A stretch of DNA of 64,000 nucleotides from Pseudomonadota bacterium (GCA_016719885.1 JADJYF010000001.1:186001-250000), one strand, 5' to 3'. Shown: positions 1 through 9,100, counted from the first letter of the stretch. Program-made: numbers and translations. Notes: a model not told the origin generated them from the letters alone.

Positions 1-1859
1 TGGCCGGCGATTTCAATCTGCTTGAGCTTGTCGCCAGGCGGCAAGCCGCGTTCGAGGGCGCGCTCGGCGAGACCGACATTGCCGAGGATCACGGCCAGGA
101 TGTTGTTGAAGTCGTGGGCGATGCCGCCGGCCAGCGCGCCCAGCGATTCCATCTTCTGACTTTCGCGCAGGCGCTCCTCGATGCCGCGCCGCTCATTCTC
201 GGCGGCGTGGCGCGCGGTGACGTCGCGCACCACCGCCAGCGTCACGCCGGCGCCGGGCAAAGGGAAGGAATTCCATGACAGCAGGCGATAGCTGCCGTTC
301 TTGCAACGGTAGCGGTTTTCGAATTCGATGACCGGCTGACCGTTGCGCAGGCGTTCTCCGGCGTTGAGCGTGGCCACCAGGTCTTCGGGATGGACCAGCT
401 CCAGGTAGGGGCGGCCGAGCAGTTCGGCGCGATCCCAGCCGAGCACGCGCGACCACGCCGGGTTCAGCTGTTTGAACGCGCCGTCGATGTCGGCCACGCA
501 CAACAGGTCGAGCGAATAGTCGAAGATGAGATTGCGCTCGTCCTCGGCGAGGTGCATGGCCGATACGTCGAGCACCTGCGCCACGGCGTACATCGGCTGG
601 CCGCGCTCGCCGCGCACCATCGACACGCTGAGGATCGCCCACACCGTGCGACCGCTCTTGTGTACGTAGCGCTGCTCGTGCTGAAAGCTTTCGATCTCGC
701 CGCGCCGCAGGCGCGTGACATAGGCATCGCTGCGCTCGCGATCGTCGACGTGGGTGAGCGAGCCATAGGTGTGTCCCTGCAGTTCCTCGGCGCTGTAGCC
801 CAGGATCTCGCACATCGCGCGGTTGACCTTGAATAGCGCACCGTTCTCATCGATGAAGCCGACGCCGACCGAGCTGTGCTCGAAAGCCTGCGTGAAGCGC
901 GCCTCGCTTTCGTAGAGCGCCGCCTCGTCGCGCTTGCGGGTGATGGCGATGGCGGCGAAGCGCGCGGCGTTGGTGATGGTGGCGATGTCGTCATCGCTGG
1001 GCGCGTGGGCGGTGTTCGGATACATGCCGAAGGTCCCGAGCAACTGGCCGGCGGCGTCGCGTATCGGCTCCGACCAGCACGCGCGCAGGCCGGCGGCGAG
1101 CGCCGCCTCGCGATAGTCGGCCCAGCGCGGATCGGTTTCGATGTCGGTCACGACCACGCGCTCGCCGGTATGGGCGGCGGTGCCGCAGGAACCGGCGTTC
1201 GGACCGATGAATACGCCATGCACGGCGCGCACATAGGCGGCCGGCAGTGACGGCGCCGCGCCGTGCACGAGGCGCTGGCCGCTGTCGTCGAGCAGCATGA
1301 TGGAGCTGCGTACCGCCGGGTTTTCCTGTTCCAGGCTGCTGACTATTTCGGTGAGGATCTCAGGCAAGGACCCGCGTCTGGCCAGCATGGAGGTGATACG
1401 GGCCTGGCTCGCGGCGCGCAGTTCGCTGCGTTTGAGCGCGGTGATGTCGATGTGGATGACGGCGATACGCCGTGTGCCCTCGACCTCGAAGGTGCGCACG
1501 CGACCGTCGTACCAGCGCCTTTCGGTGGGTGAATCGCTGGGGTATTGCACCTCGAAGCGCTCGAGATCGCCGGCCAGCACCGCGCGCAGGTTGAGCATGA
1601 AGCTGAGCGCCGCCGGGTCGTGTTCCGCGGCGCGCGCGTATTGCTCGCATACGCCCAGGTAGCTCACCCCTTCGCAGGTGCGGTCGAGCAAGCCGCCGCG
1701 CGTGACGGCGGTTTCGCGCCACGCGGCATTGGTGGCGATGATGGTGCCGCTGTCATCGAGAATGCAGATCGGCGTTACCCAGGCATTGAAGATGCCGAGC
1801 GCGAGATGCGGGTCGTCGCTGACGCCGCTGCGCGCCAGTGCAGGTCTGTTGACATTCAT
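1..1859 (-). CDS. PAS/GAF multi-sensor histidine kinase, C-terminus cut by window edge
   Basis: Minus-strand frame open from 1859 to the left edge, giving about 620 residues. Reading it I see a PAS-like region (about 20-135), a GAF-like region (about 150-295), then two PAS/PAC regions (about 308-425 and 430-545). A histidine-kinase H-box follows, with motif AHDFNNIL and its His at residue 582. This H-box type is common in hybrid kinases. The ATPase domain and any receiver domain lie beyond base 1. No membrane segment is evident, so a cytosolic sensor is likely; GAF and PAS domains bind small molecules, haem or flavin, but the ligand is unknown. Start chosen at ATG 1859; an in-frame ATG at 1883 is also possible and lies 6 bases after the stop of the upstream dehydrogenase, so the two are probably cotranscribed. 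Confidence 0.85.
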   Translation of the reverse strand, partial: MNVNRPALARSGVSDDPHLALGIFNAWVTPICILDDSGTIIATNAAWRETAVTRGGLLDRTCEGVSYLGVCEQYARAAEHDPAALSFMLNLRAVLAGDLERFEVQYPSDSPTERRWYDGRVRTFEVEGTRRIAVIHIDITALKRSELRAASQARITSMLARRGSLPEILTEIVSSLEQENPAVRSSIMLLDDSGQRLVHGAAPSLPAAYVRAVHGVFIGPNAGSCGTAAHTGERVVVTDIETDPRWADYREAALAAGLRACWSEPIRDAAGQLLGTFGMYPNTAHAPSDDDIATITNAARFAAIAITRKRDEAALYESEARFTQAFEHSSVGVGFIDENGALFKVNRAMCEILGYSAEELQGHTYGSLTHVDDRERSDAYVTRLRRGEIESFQHEQRYVHKSGRTVWAILSVSMVRGERGQPMYAVAQVLDVSAMHLAEDERNLIFDYSLDLLCVADIDGAFKQLNPAWSRVLGWDRAELLGRPYLELVHPEDLVATLNAGERLRNGQPVIEFENRYRCKNGSYRLLSWNSFPLPGAGVTLAVVRDVTARHAAENERRGIEERLRESQKMESLGALAGGIAHDFNNILAVILGNVGLAERALERGLPPGDKLKQIEIAG

Positions 1860-1889
1860 GTTGGCGTCCGCGCTTCGCTGCATGGCTGC

Positions 1890-2768
1890 TCACTCGCCGG
1901 AGCGGCGCAGCACCTCGAACACCGCGGCAATCTCGTCGTCGCCATGGCCGGCGGCGGCCGCCTTCTTGTAGGCCGCCATCAGCACGTCCGGCAGGCGCGT
2001 GTCGACTTCATTATCGTGGGCGAGGCGCTGGATATGGCGCAGCGCCGCGACGTGTGTGCTCATCGCGCAGTCGACGCCGCTGTAGTTCTCGCGGTCGATC
2101 ATGGTGCGCGCGCCGTCGGCGGTGGCATTGAGCAGCGGCGCCACGGCCTTGATGGTCTGGAAGTACTGCGTGAGCGGCAGCTGTTCCGATTCGCACAGCG
2201 CCGCACCGTGCAGCATGGCGAGCGTGGCGCCGTAGTAGTACTCGAGCACCGCGCAGTCGAGCGTCGCCGCCGCGCCGATGGCTTCACCGACGAACTGGCT
2301 GACGCCGCCGAAGGTCGCCAGGGTCGGCCGGTAACGCTCGTAACGCGCTTCGTCGCCGGCATAGAACAGCACCGCCTGCGCGCTGCCCACGGCATTCGGA
2401 TAGGCGACGATGGCGCCATCCAGGTAGTGCATGCCGTGCATGCCGGCCCAGGCGTCCATGGTGCGCGCGTCGGCCGGCGAGCCGCTGGTCAATTGCACCA
2501 GGGTCTTGTCGGCCAGTTCGACCTGTTCGGCGACTTCGTCCATGACCTCGATGCCGGCGCTGTAATCGCTCAGCGACAGCACCAGCAGTTCGGCCTCGGC
2601 GCAGGCCTGGGCGGCGCTACGCGCCAGGCGCGCGCGCCCTTCGAAGGCGTAGGCGCGGGCCGGATTGCGATTCCATACCGTCAAGGGCACGGCGGCATCG
2701 GCCAGCGCGCCGGCCAGCGCGCTACCCATGCGACCGAGCCCCAGCATGGCGGTGGCGGGATGACTCAT
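1890..2768 (-). CDS. NAD(P)-dependent oxidoreductase, imine reductase / 3-hydroxyisobutyrate dehydrogenase-like
   Basis: 292 residues. The N-terminus carries the Rossmann motif GLGRMG (residues 10-15) followed by the VWNRNP segment typical of the 6-phosphogluconate dehydrogenase / beta-hydroxyacid dehydrogenase fold, which binds NADP. The C-terminal half resembles the all-helical domain of the imine-reductase-like subgroup rather than classic HIBADH, because the usual catalytic-lysine segment is not obvious. Substrate unknown. The start at 2768 (MSHPATAMLG) was preferred over the longer frame beginning at 2831, because homology begins right at this Met and the extra residues look like translated leader. 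It sits 26 bases after the thiolase gene and 6 bases before an alternative kinase start, so a three-gene operon is likely. Confidence 0.8.
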   Translation of the reverse strand: MSHPATAMLGLGRMGSALAGALADAAVPLTVWNRNPARAYAFEGRARLARSAAQACAEAELLVLSLSDYSAGIEVMDEVAEQVELADKTLVQLTSGSPADARTMDAWAGMHGMHYLDGAIVAYPNAVGSAQAVLFYAGDEARYERYRPTLATFGGVSQFVGEAIGAAATLDCAVLEYYYGATLAMLHGAALCESEQLPLTQYFQTIKAVAPLLNATADGARTMIDRENYSGVDCAMSTHVAALRHIQRLAHDNEVDTRLPDVLMAAYKKAAAAGHGDDEIAAVFEVLRRSGE

Positions 2769-2794
2769 GGTGGTTCGTCCTTGAGGCGCGGCGC

Positions 2795-3976
2795 TCAGTG
2801 GGTGCGTTCGTACAGCGTCACCACGCAGCATCCGCCGAGGCCGATGTTGTGCTGAAGCGCGATGCGCGCGCCTTCCACCTGGCGTGCGCCGGCTTCATCG
2901 CGCAGATGCCAGTTGAGCTCCGCGCATTGCGCGAGACCGGTGGCGCCGAGCGGGTGGCCCTTGGAGATGAGACCGCCCGAGGGGTTGACCACGTACTTGC
3001 CTCCGTAAGTGTTGTCGCCGTCCTCGATCATGCGCTCGGCGGTGCCGGGCGCCGTGAGTCCCAGGGCTTCGTAGGTCAGCACTTCATTGGTGCTGAAACA
3101 ATCATGCAGTTCCACCACCTTGACGTCTTCCGGGCCGATGCCGGCATCTTCATAGACTTTGAGGGCGGCGGCGCGCGACATGTCGAAGCCGACGGTGCTG
3201 ATGAGGCTGTCGCCGAAGGTCGAGGCGGTGTCGGTGGTCATGGCCTGCGCGGCGATACGCACGCGCGGCGTGAGGCCATGGCGCTTGGCGAATTCGTCGG
3301 AGCACAGGATGGCGGCGGCCGCGCCGCAGGTCGGTGGGCAGCATTGGAAACGCGTCACCGGGTCGCAGATGCTGGGGCTCTGCATGACCTGTTCGAGCGT
3401 CACGAGGTCGCGGAACACCGCCTTGGGGTTGTTCTGCGCGTGCTTGCGCGCCTTGACCGTGATACGGCCGAAGGTCTCGGGTTTGCAGCCGTATTTCTCC
3501 ATGTACTCGCGGCCCGCGCCGCCGAATACCAGCGGCGCCATGGGCACGTCGCTGTCGCCGTACTTCTTCTTGGCCAAATCGATGAACTTGCTGAGCGGCG
3601 ACGGGCGGTCGTTGTAGATATTGACCAGCGCGCCCGGTTGCATCTGTTCGAAGCCGAGCGCGATGGCGCACTCGACCATGCCCGATTCCACTGCCTGGCG
3701 GGCGAGGTACAGCGCGCTCGAGCCGGTCGCGCAGTTGTTGTTGACGTTGAACACCGGGATGCCGGTCATGCCGAGCTCGTAGACCACGCGCTGGCCGGCG
3801 GTCGAATCGCCGTACACATAGCCGACATAGGCCTGCTCGACGTCGCGGTAGTCGAGGCCGGCGTCGGCCAGCGCCAGCTGCCCGGCCTCATGCCCCATGA
3901 CGGTATAGGGATCGGCGTTCTTGGGGGTCTTGAACTGCGTCATGCCGACACCGAGTACGTTCACATGCCTTTTCAT
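2795..3976 (-). CDS. Thiolase family protein (SCP-x / lipid-transfer-type acetyl-CoA acyltransferase)
   Basis: 393 residues, full length for the family. Features of a thiolase fold are visible: nucleophilic Cys82 in NNCATGSS, the GHPLGATG histidine motif, and a C-terminal GGCC (Cys383/384). The NNCATG form and absence of degradative-thiolase hallmarks place it with sterol-carrier-protein-x / acetyl-CoA acetyltransferase-like thiolases, used in side-chain beta-oxidation of sterols, branched acids or similar acyl-CoAs. Such thiolases often pair with a DUF35 OB-fold protein; none is encoded nearby. Start set at ATG 3976 (MKRHVNVLGVG); the frame is open to 4069 but the extra residues are not family-like. 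First gene of the minus-strand group with the dehydrogenase and sensor kinase. Confidence 0.87.
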   Translation of the reverse strand: MKRHVNVLGVGMTQFKTPKNADPYTVMGHEAGQLALADAGLDYRDVEQAYVGYVYGDSTAGQRVVYELGMTGIPVFNVNNNCATGSSALYLARQAVESGMVECAIALGFEQMQPGALVNIYNDRPSPLSKFIDLAKKKYGDSDVPMAPLVFGGAGREYMEKYGCKPETFGRITVKARKHAQNNPKAVFRDLVTLEQVMQSPSICDPVTRFQCCPPTCGAAAAILCSDEFAKRHGLTPRVRIAAQAMTTDTASTFGDSLISTVGFDMSRAAALKVYEDAGIGPEDVKVVELHDCFSTNEVLTYEALGLTAPGTAERMIEDGDNTYGGKYVVNPSGGLISKGHPLGATGLAQCAELNWHLRDEAGARQVEGARIALQHNIGLGGCCVVTLYERTH

Positions 3977-4133
3977 CGCGAGATTCTCCGCTGGGGGCGG
4001 CCACCATGGCCGCGGGTCGAGAGCCAGCCCCCGATTATCGACGCGCAATCCCGCATGGCCAAGCGCCACCTGCTCAAGGCCGGCGCGCGGCTGTTAACAT
4101 CGCGTTCGTCAAAGTACTGCCCGGACAGCCTCC

Positions 4134-4873
4134 ATGCCCCATACCCGTAACGCGCTCATCACCGGCGCCAATCGCGGCCTCGGTCTCGAAATCGCCCGTC
4201 AGCTCGGCAGCCGTGGCCATCGTGTCTTTATCGGCAGCCGTCAGCTGGAACTGGGGGTGGCGGCCGCCGCGACCCTGCGCGAGGCCGGCATTGACGCGCG
4301 CGCCGTGCATCTCGATGCCGCCGACTCGGCCAGCATCGCGGCCGCCGTGCGTACCGTCGCCGCCCAGGTCGAGGTGCTGGACGTGCTGGTCAACAACGCC
4401 GGCACCTTCGTCGAGGCCTGGGGCACGCAGCCGAGCGCCGTCACCATGCACGAGATGCGCGCCACCTTCGACACCAATTTCTTCGGCGCCTTCGAGATCC
4501 TGCGCGAGTTCACGCCCTTGCTGGCGCGCAGTCGCGCCGCGCGCATCGTCAACATCGGCAGCGACATGGGCTCGCTGACCCACATCAACAACCCCGAGTC
4601 GCACGTGTACGCGGTGGTGGGGCCGGCTTACCAGGCCTCGAAGATTGCCTTGAACGCCTTGACGGCGCTGTTCGCCAAGCAGTTCAAGGACAGCCCGGCC
4701 AAGGTCAATTCCGCCTCGCCCGGCTGGTGCCGCACCGACATGGGCGGCGAGGGCGCGCCCTTGTCGGTGGCCGAAGGCGCCGATACCGCGGTGTGGCTCG
4801 CGACCCTGCCGGACGATGGCCCGACGGGCAGTTCTTCTCGGCCACGCGCCAGCGCGGCGCGATGGAGTGGTGA
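4134..4873 (+). CDS. Short-chain dehydrogenase/reductase, frameshifted near its 3' end
   Basis: Classical SDR: TGANRGLG cofactor motif near residue 11, NNAG, and the YQASK catalytic Tyr/Lys. Up to about 4826 the reading is normal. After GPTG the frame shifts. Adding one G to the GGG run near 4827-4829 restores QFFSATRQRG, a typical SDR tail, and a stop TGA at 4871-4873, giving a 246-residue protein. The length 740 is one base short of a multiple of three, consistent with one deleted base. Without the correction the frame runs on to 5516 across the next gene, which is an artefact. Either a sequencing error or a recent mutation. Physiological substrate unknown. Confidence 0.78.
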
Positions 4874-4920
4874 GGCGTTATCATGCGACGCACCCGCGCA
4901 ACCCGGCAGGAGACCCGGTC

Positions 4921-5772
4921 ATGAGCAAGCTACGTATCGGCGCCATCATGTTCGCGACCGATCAATCCATTCAGCCGACCGAACTCGCGCGGGCGATAGA
5001 AGAGCGCGGCCTCGATGGCCTGTTCGTGCCCGAGCACACGCATATTCCGCTCGACTCCCATTCGCCGTTCTTCCCCGACGGCAAACTGCCGCCGCCCTAC
5101 CTGCGCACCTACGATCCGTTCGTGGTGCTGGGCGCGGCGGCCGCCGTCACCGAGCGCATCCACCTCGGCACCGGCATCTGCCTGGTCGCGCAGCGCCATC
5201 CCATTTCGCTGGCCAAGGAGGTGGCGACGCTCGACAGCCTGTCGAACGGGCGCTTCATCTTTGGCGTCGGCGCCGGCTGGAACAAGCCCGAGATCGAGAA
5301 CCACGGCGTTGCGTTCGACACGCGCTGGCGCGTGCTGCGCGAGCGCATCCTCGCCATGAAAACCATCTGGACGGAAGACGAGCCGGAGTTCCATGGCGAG
5401 TTCGTCGACTTCAACAAGTTGTGGTCCTATCCCAAGCCCGTGCAGAAGGGCGGACCGCCGATCTGGCTCGGCGCCAATTCCAAGTTCGTCGCCGATCGCG
5501 TGGCGGAATACGCTGATGGCTGGCTGCCGGTCGGCGGTCGCCAGGGCGGCGCCACCATCGAGCAGTTGAAGGAGGCATGCGCGCGTCGCGGCCGGCGCTT
5601 CGAGGACATCACCTTGTCTTATTTCTACGCGCCGCTCGATGAAGCCCAGGCGCGCGCGCAGATTGCCGCCGGCTATTCCTACCTCGTGTTCGGACTGCCG
5701 TCCGACAGCCGCGAGCAGGTGCTGCCGGTGCTCGACCAGGTGGCGGCGCTGGCCGCCAAGCTGCGCCGCTGA
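4921..5772 (+). CDS. LLM-class (luciferase-like) F420/flavin-dependent oxidoreductase
   Basis: 283 residues with a bacterial luciferase-like TIM-barrel pattern: the early HTHIPLDSHSP segment, GVGAGWNKPE mid-protein and a WLGANS loop near residue 180. It resembles the short F420-dependent LLM subgroup annotated as TIGR03619. The cofactor could be F420 or FMN; nothing here proves which. The ATG at 4921 follows an AGGAG about 9 bases upstream, which decides against the longer open frame from 4816. It begins 47 bases after the corrected SDR stop, so the two are probably cotranscribed. One of four LLM genes in the window. Confidence 0.85.
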   Translation: MSKLRIGAIMFATDQSIQPTELARAIEERGLDGLFVPEHTHIPLDSHSPFFPDGKLPPPYLRTYDPFVVLGAAAAVTERIHLGTGICLVAQRHPISLAKEVATLDSLSNGRFIFGVGAGWNKPEIENHGVAFDTRWRVLRERILAMKTIWTEDEPEFHGEFVDFNKLWSYPKPVQKGGPPIWLGANSKFVADRVAEYADGWLPVGGRQGGATIEQLKEACARRGRRFEDITLSYFYAPLDEAQARAQIAAGYSYLVFGLPSDSREQVLPVLDQVAALAAKLRR

Positions 5773-5828
5773 ACGCCACGGTCCTGCATCCCTTCGAGGC
5801 CCTGACGCCGGATTTCATCCTGGCGGCA

Positions 5829-6767
5829 GTGGAGGCGCAGGGCTATGTCACCGATGGGCGCCTGCTGGCGCTCAACAGCTACGAGAATCGCGTCTACCAG
5901 GTCGGCGTCGAGGACGGCGAACCCCTGATCGCGAAGTTCTACCGGCCGCAACGCTGGAGCGACGCGGCGATACGCGAAGAGCACGAATTCACTTTCGACC
6001 TGGCGCGCCAGGGCCTGCCGGTGGTGGCGCCACTCGGCCACGATGCCCGCCACAGCCTGCATCACATAGGCGAGCATCGCCTGGCCTTGTTCCCGCGACG
6101 CGGCGGTCGTGCGCCGGATCTCGATCGACGCGATGCGCTGACCACCATGGGACGCATGCTGGCGCGCATGCACACCGTGGGCTTCGGGCGGCCGTTCCGC
6201 CATCGACCGGCCATCGACGTCGAGACCTTCGGCGTCGAGAGCGTGGAGTACATCAAGGCCCATTGCCTGCCCGCCGACCTGCGTGCCGCCTACGTCAGCC
6301 TGGCCGACCACCTGCTGCGCCTGTGCCAGGAGCGCTTTGCGCAGTGCGAGGGCGTGCGCTGGCTGCGCGTGCATGGCGATTGTCATGTCGGCAACCTGTT
6401 GTGGCGCGACGATGCGCCGAACTTCGTCGACTTCGACGATGCGCGCATGGCGCCGGCGGTGCAGGACCTGTGGATGCTGTTGTCGGGCCATCCCGAAGAA
6501 CAGCGCTCGCAGCTCGCGGCGATCCTCGAGGGCTACCACGAGTTCGGTGATTTCGATCTGCGCGAACTGTCGCTGGTCGAACCCTTGCGCACGCTGCGCA
6601 TGATGCATTACGCGGCGTGGCTGGCGCGGCGCTGGGACGACCCGGCGTTTCCGCAGGCATTTCCGTGGTTCAACACCCAGGCCTACTGGGAGCGCCACAT
6701 CCTCGAGCTGCGCGAACAGTTCGCCTTGCTGTGCGAGCCGATGTGGGCCGCCGATCTCTTGCACTGA
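5829..6767 (+). CDS. srkA: Stress-response Ser/Thr protein kinase SrkA (YihE/RdoA)
   Basis: Closely resembles E. coli SrkA: LNSYENRVYQ, VAPLGH, HGDCHVGN (His182 and Asp184 of this reading), a VDFDDAR metal-binding segment, VQDLWMLL, and FPWFNTQAYW. It has the aminoglycoside-phosphotransferase-like kinase fold; in E. coli it protects against programmed death and Cpx envelope stress. Start problem: the reported start is GTG 5829, but family-like residues (LTPDFILAAVEAQG) continue in frame upstream to at least 5802, and no ATG, GTG or TTG occurs there. The only candidate initiator is a CTG at 5769-5771 overlapping the TGA of the preceding gene. The true protein is thus probably about 20 residues longer. 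Confidence 0.9.
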   Translation: MEAQGYVTDGRLLALNSYENRVYQVGVEDGEPLIAKFYRPQRWSDAAIREEHEFTFDLARQGLPVVAPLGHDARHSLHHIGEHRLALFPRRGGRAPDLDRRDALTTMGRMLARMHTVGFGRPFRHRPAIDVETFGVESVEYIKAHCLPADLRAAYVSLADHLLRLCQERFAQCEGVRWLRVHGDCHVGNLLWRDDAPNFVDFDDARMAPAVQDLWMLLSGHPEEQRSQLAAILEGYHEFGDFDLRELSLVEPLRTLRMMHYAAWLARRWDDPAFPQAFPWFNTQAYWERHILELREQFALLCEPMWAADLLH

Positions 6768-6894
6768 TGGCGCGACAGCGGCGCAGCGGCACAGCAAGAA
6801 CGGGATAGTCACGCCGACGCGACGCTGCGTACCATCGTCCACGGCCCCACACTCCCGGGCCGTACCCATGCATGGGCATCGAGGCCCCGACTTC

Positions 6895-8493
6895 ATGAAG
6901 CGCGCGATCGCGATGGGATGGCTGCTGGCCGTCGTGTTCTCCACCGCGGTCTTCGCGCAGGCCGAGCCCGCCAACGGCGGCGCCGCCACCGCCACCTTCG
7001 CGCGCATCGTCATCAGCGGCAATACCGCCGTGCCGTCGTCGGCGCTGGACGCCATCGCCGTCGACTACGTCGGACGCGCCATCAACGACGACGACCTGCA
7101 GGCCCTGCGCCGACGCATCGACGAAATCTATGCCGGCGCCGGCTTCCGCACCTCGCGCGCTTCCATACCCAACCAGGACATCGGCGGCGGCGTGCTGCGC
7201 ATCGACGTGCTGGAAGGCGGCATCGAACGCATCGACATCGAAGGTGCGCGCCATGTCAGCGCCGACTACCTGCGTGCGCGCATCCAGGCCGGCCTCGGCG
7301 CACCGCTCGATGTCGATCGTTTGAACGACAACCTGCGCCTGCTGCTGCTCGAGCAACTGGTGGAAAATCTCAAGGCCGAATTCAAGGCCGGCAGCAAGCC
7401 GGGCCTGCAGGTGCTGACCGTGCGCGTCGAGGAAGGGCCGCGTTACAGCGCCGGCCTGCGCGCGGCGGACGATCGTTCACCCACCGCCGGCGGCGTGCGC
7501 GGCGCGGTCGAGACCGGCGTGCGCAACCTGTTCGGCCGCGGTGACGAACTCAACCTGAGTGTCGGCCAGGCCGCCGGCCTGCGCGATTTCGATGTGCGCC
7601 TGCGCGCGCCGCTCAACACCTGGGGCACGGAAATTTCGGCGCGCTACGCACGTTTTCGTTCGGAGCTGGTGGAGGAAGAGTTCGCGGTGCTGGACGCCGA
7701 GACCCATGCGCGCGCCGCCGAACTCGGACTGACGCAGGCGCTGTGGCGCAGCGGCGCGCGCCAGTTCGCCACCAGCCTGCGTTTCACCAGCCGCCAGAGC
7801 ACCAGCTTCCTGCGCGGTGAGCCCCATTCCTTCAGTCCCGGCGCCGAGCACGGCAAGCTCGACGTCAAGGCCGCGCGCTTCGGCGTCTCGTGGCTGGAGC
7901 GCGGCCGCGCCGACGTGTTGAGCCTGCGCTACACCTGGAGCCTCGGCCTGCCCGGCCTGGGTGGCACCGAGCACCATGACGGCGTGCCCGATTCGCGTTT
8001 TCATGCCAGCCTGGTGCAGGCCCAATGGCTGCACACCTTCGGCCCGCGGCTCGGCAGCCTCGCGCTGCGCGGTGATTGGCAGGACGCCGCCGAACCCTTG
8101 CTGTCGATGGAAAAATTCGCGATTGGCGGCACGGGCTCGGTGCGCGGCTATCGTCGCTCGCGGCTGGTGAAGGACAACGGCTGGTCGGCCTCGGTCGAAT
8201 ACCGCCTGCCGGTGTTGCGGCTCGCGCTGCCCGGCGTGTCGCTGCGTGACAACGACGGACAGCTGTCGCTGGTGGCCTTCATCGACGCGGGGCGCGCGTG
8301 GAACGAACACGACGGCGCCGATGACCCGCGCACGCTGCTGGCGGCCGGTCCAGGCCTGCGTTGGGACGCGAGTCGTGAAGTGCGCGCGGAACTGTACTGG
8401 GGCGCGGCGCGCCGTCATTTCAACGCCGGAGAGGACGACGACATCCAGGACCAGGGCATCCATTTCGCGCTGAGCGCGCGGCGCGGCTTCTAG
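6895..8493 (+). CDS. TpsB-type outer-membrane transporter (ShlB/FhaC/HecB family)
   Basis: 532 residues beginning with a clear Sec signal peptide (MKRAIAMGW then a hydrophobic run, cleavage after VFAQA about residue 22). A POTRA-like periplasmic region follows (about 30-190), with repeated beta strands such as RIVISGNTAV and RIDIEGARHV. The remainder looks like an Omp85-superfamily beta barrel, including the GTGSVRGY motif (about residue 418) that matches the conserved VRGY signature, and ends in Phe (RRGF), the usual signal for Bam-dependent insertion. TpsB proteins export a large TpsA exoprotein; no tpsA gene is adjacent, so the partner is elsewhere or this is an orphan. ATG 6895 chosen over 6868 because it starts the signal peptide. 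Confidence 0.87.
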   Translation: MKRAIAMGWLLAVVFSTAVFAQAEPANGGAATATFARIVISGNTAVPSSALDAIAVDYVGRAINDDDLQALRRRIDEIYAGAGFRTSRASIPNQDIGGGVLRIDVLEGGIERIDIEGARHVSADYLRARIQAGLGAPLDVDRLNDNLRLLLLEQLVENLKAEFKAGSKPGLQVLTVRVEEGPRYSAGLRAADDRSPTAGGVRGAVETGVRNLFGRGDELNLSVGQAAGLRDFDVRLRAPLNTWGTEISARYARFRSELVEEEFAVLDAETHARAAELGLTQALWRSGARQFATSLRFTSRQSTSFLRGEPHSFSPGAEHGKLDVKAARFGVSWLERGRADVLSLRYTWSLGLPGLGGTEHHDGVPDSRFHASLVQAQWLHTFGPRLGSLALRGDWQDAAEPLLSMEKFAIGGTGSVRGYRRSRLVKDNGWSASVEYRLPVLRLALPGVSLRDNDGQLSLVAFIDAGRAWNEHDGADDPRTLLAAGPGLRWDASREVRAELYWGAARRHFNAGEDDDIQDQGIHFALSARRGF

Positions 8494-8560
8494 ACGCTTT
8501 GCCGCGTGACGGCGGCGCGCGACAATCGCGCGCATTCCGGCAATGCATGAGGAGTCGCCC

Positions 8561-8971
8561 ATGGCCACCTGGCTGTTGAAGACCGAGCCCGACGAGTTCT
8601 CGTGGCACGAACTCGAAGCGCGCGGCGCCGAGGGCGAGGTATGGGATGGCATCCGCAACCACCAGGCCGCCGCCTACCTGCGTGCCATGCGCAAGGGCGA
8701 CCAGGCCTTCATCTATCACACCGGCAAGGAGAAACGCATCGTCGGCATCGCGACGGTGCTCTGCGAAGCCTTTGCCGATACCAAGGACGACAGCGGCCGC
8801 TTCGTCGCCGTGAAGGTGAAGGCTGACAAGCCACTCGCGACAGCGGTGACACTGGCCACCATCAAGGCCACGCCGGCGCTCGCCGACTGCGTGCTGCTAC
8901 GCCAGGGAAGATTGTCGGTGATGCCGATCAGCGCCGCGGAGTGGAAGGCGATTCTCAAGCTGTCCGTGTAG
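8561..8971 (+). CDS. EVE-domain protein (thymocyte nuclear protein 1-like)
   Basis: 136 residues forming one EVE domain of the PUA-like fold: WLLKTEPDEFSW at the N-terminus, WDGIRNHQAA, a FIYHTGKEK segment and a C-terminal ISAAEWKAIL. EVE proteins bind modified bases in DNA or RNA; the bacterial role is largely unassigned. Start ATG 8561 has GAGGAG upstream and begins directly at the domain, unlike the ATG at 8543. The stop codon TAG (8969-8971) is the TAG of the GTAG head of the adjoining REP element, so the last codons and stop may have been supplied by repeat insertion. Confidence 0.88.
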   Translation: MATWLLKTEPDEFSWHELEARGAEGEVWDGIRNHQAAAYLRAMRKGDQAFIYHTGKEKRIVGIATVLCEAFADTKDDSGRFVAVKVKADKPLATAVTLATIKATPALADCVLLRQGRLSVMPISAAEWKAILKLSV

Positions 8972-9100
8972 GTGCGAATTCATTCGCACATTGGCGCTGG
9001 GCTTAAAGGTCAGCGGCGATTTTAATCAGCCGAAGTCTGACCCAGCGGCGGTCGGGGTCGACTTTAGTCACGCCGATGAGCGAATGAATTCGCACCTACA
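8967..9100. repeat. REP-like composite palindrome, locus A
   Basis: Left unit at 8967-8992 has head TGTAG, then stem GTGCGAA, loop TTCA, stem TTCGCAC. The right unit at 9080-9100 is the inverse, ending CGCACCTACA, so heads face outward. The interior (about 9018-9045) holds decayed pieces of the second unit type, including GAAGTCTGACCCA. Lies between the convergent EVE and acyl-CoA synthetase genes and supplies both stop codons. Confidence 0.85.

Noticed and set aside
4134..5516. 460-residue fusion protein
   Set aside because: Read-through product of the single-base loss near 4828; the second half is out-of-frame LLM gene.
6865..6876. CCCATGCATGGG palindrome before the tpsB signal peptide
   Set aside because: Short GC-flanked dyad overlapping an unlikely ATG; no support as an operator.
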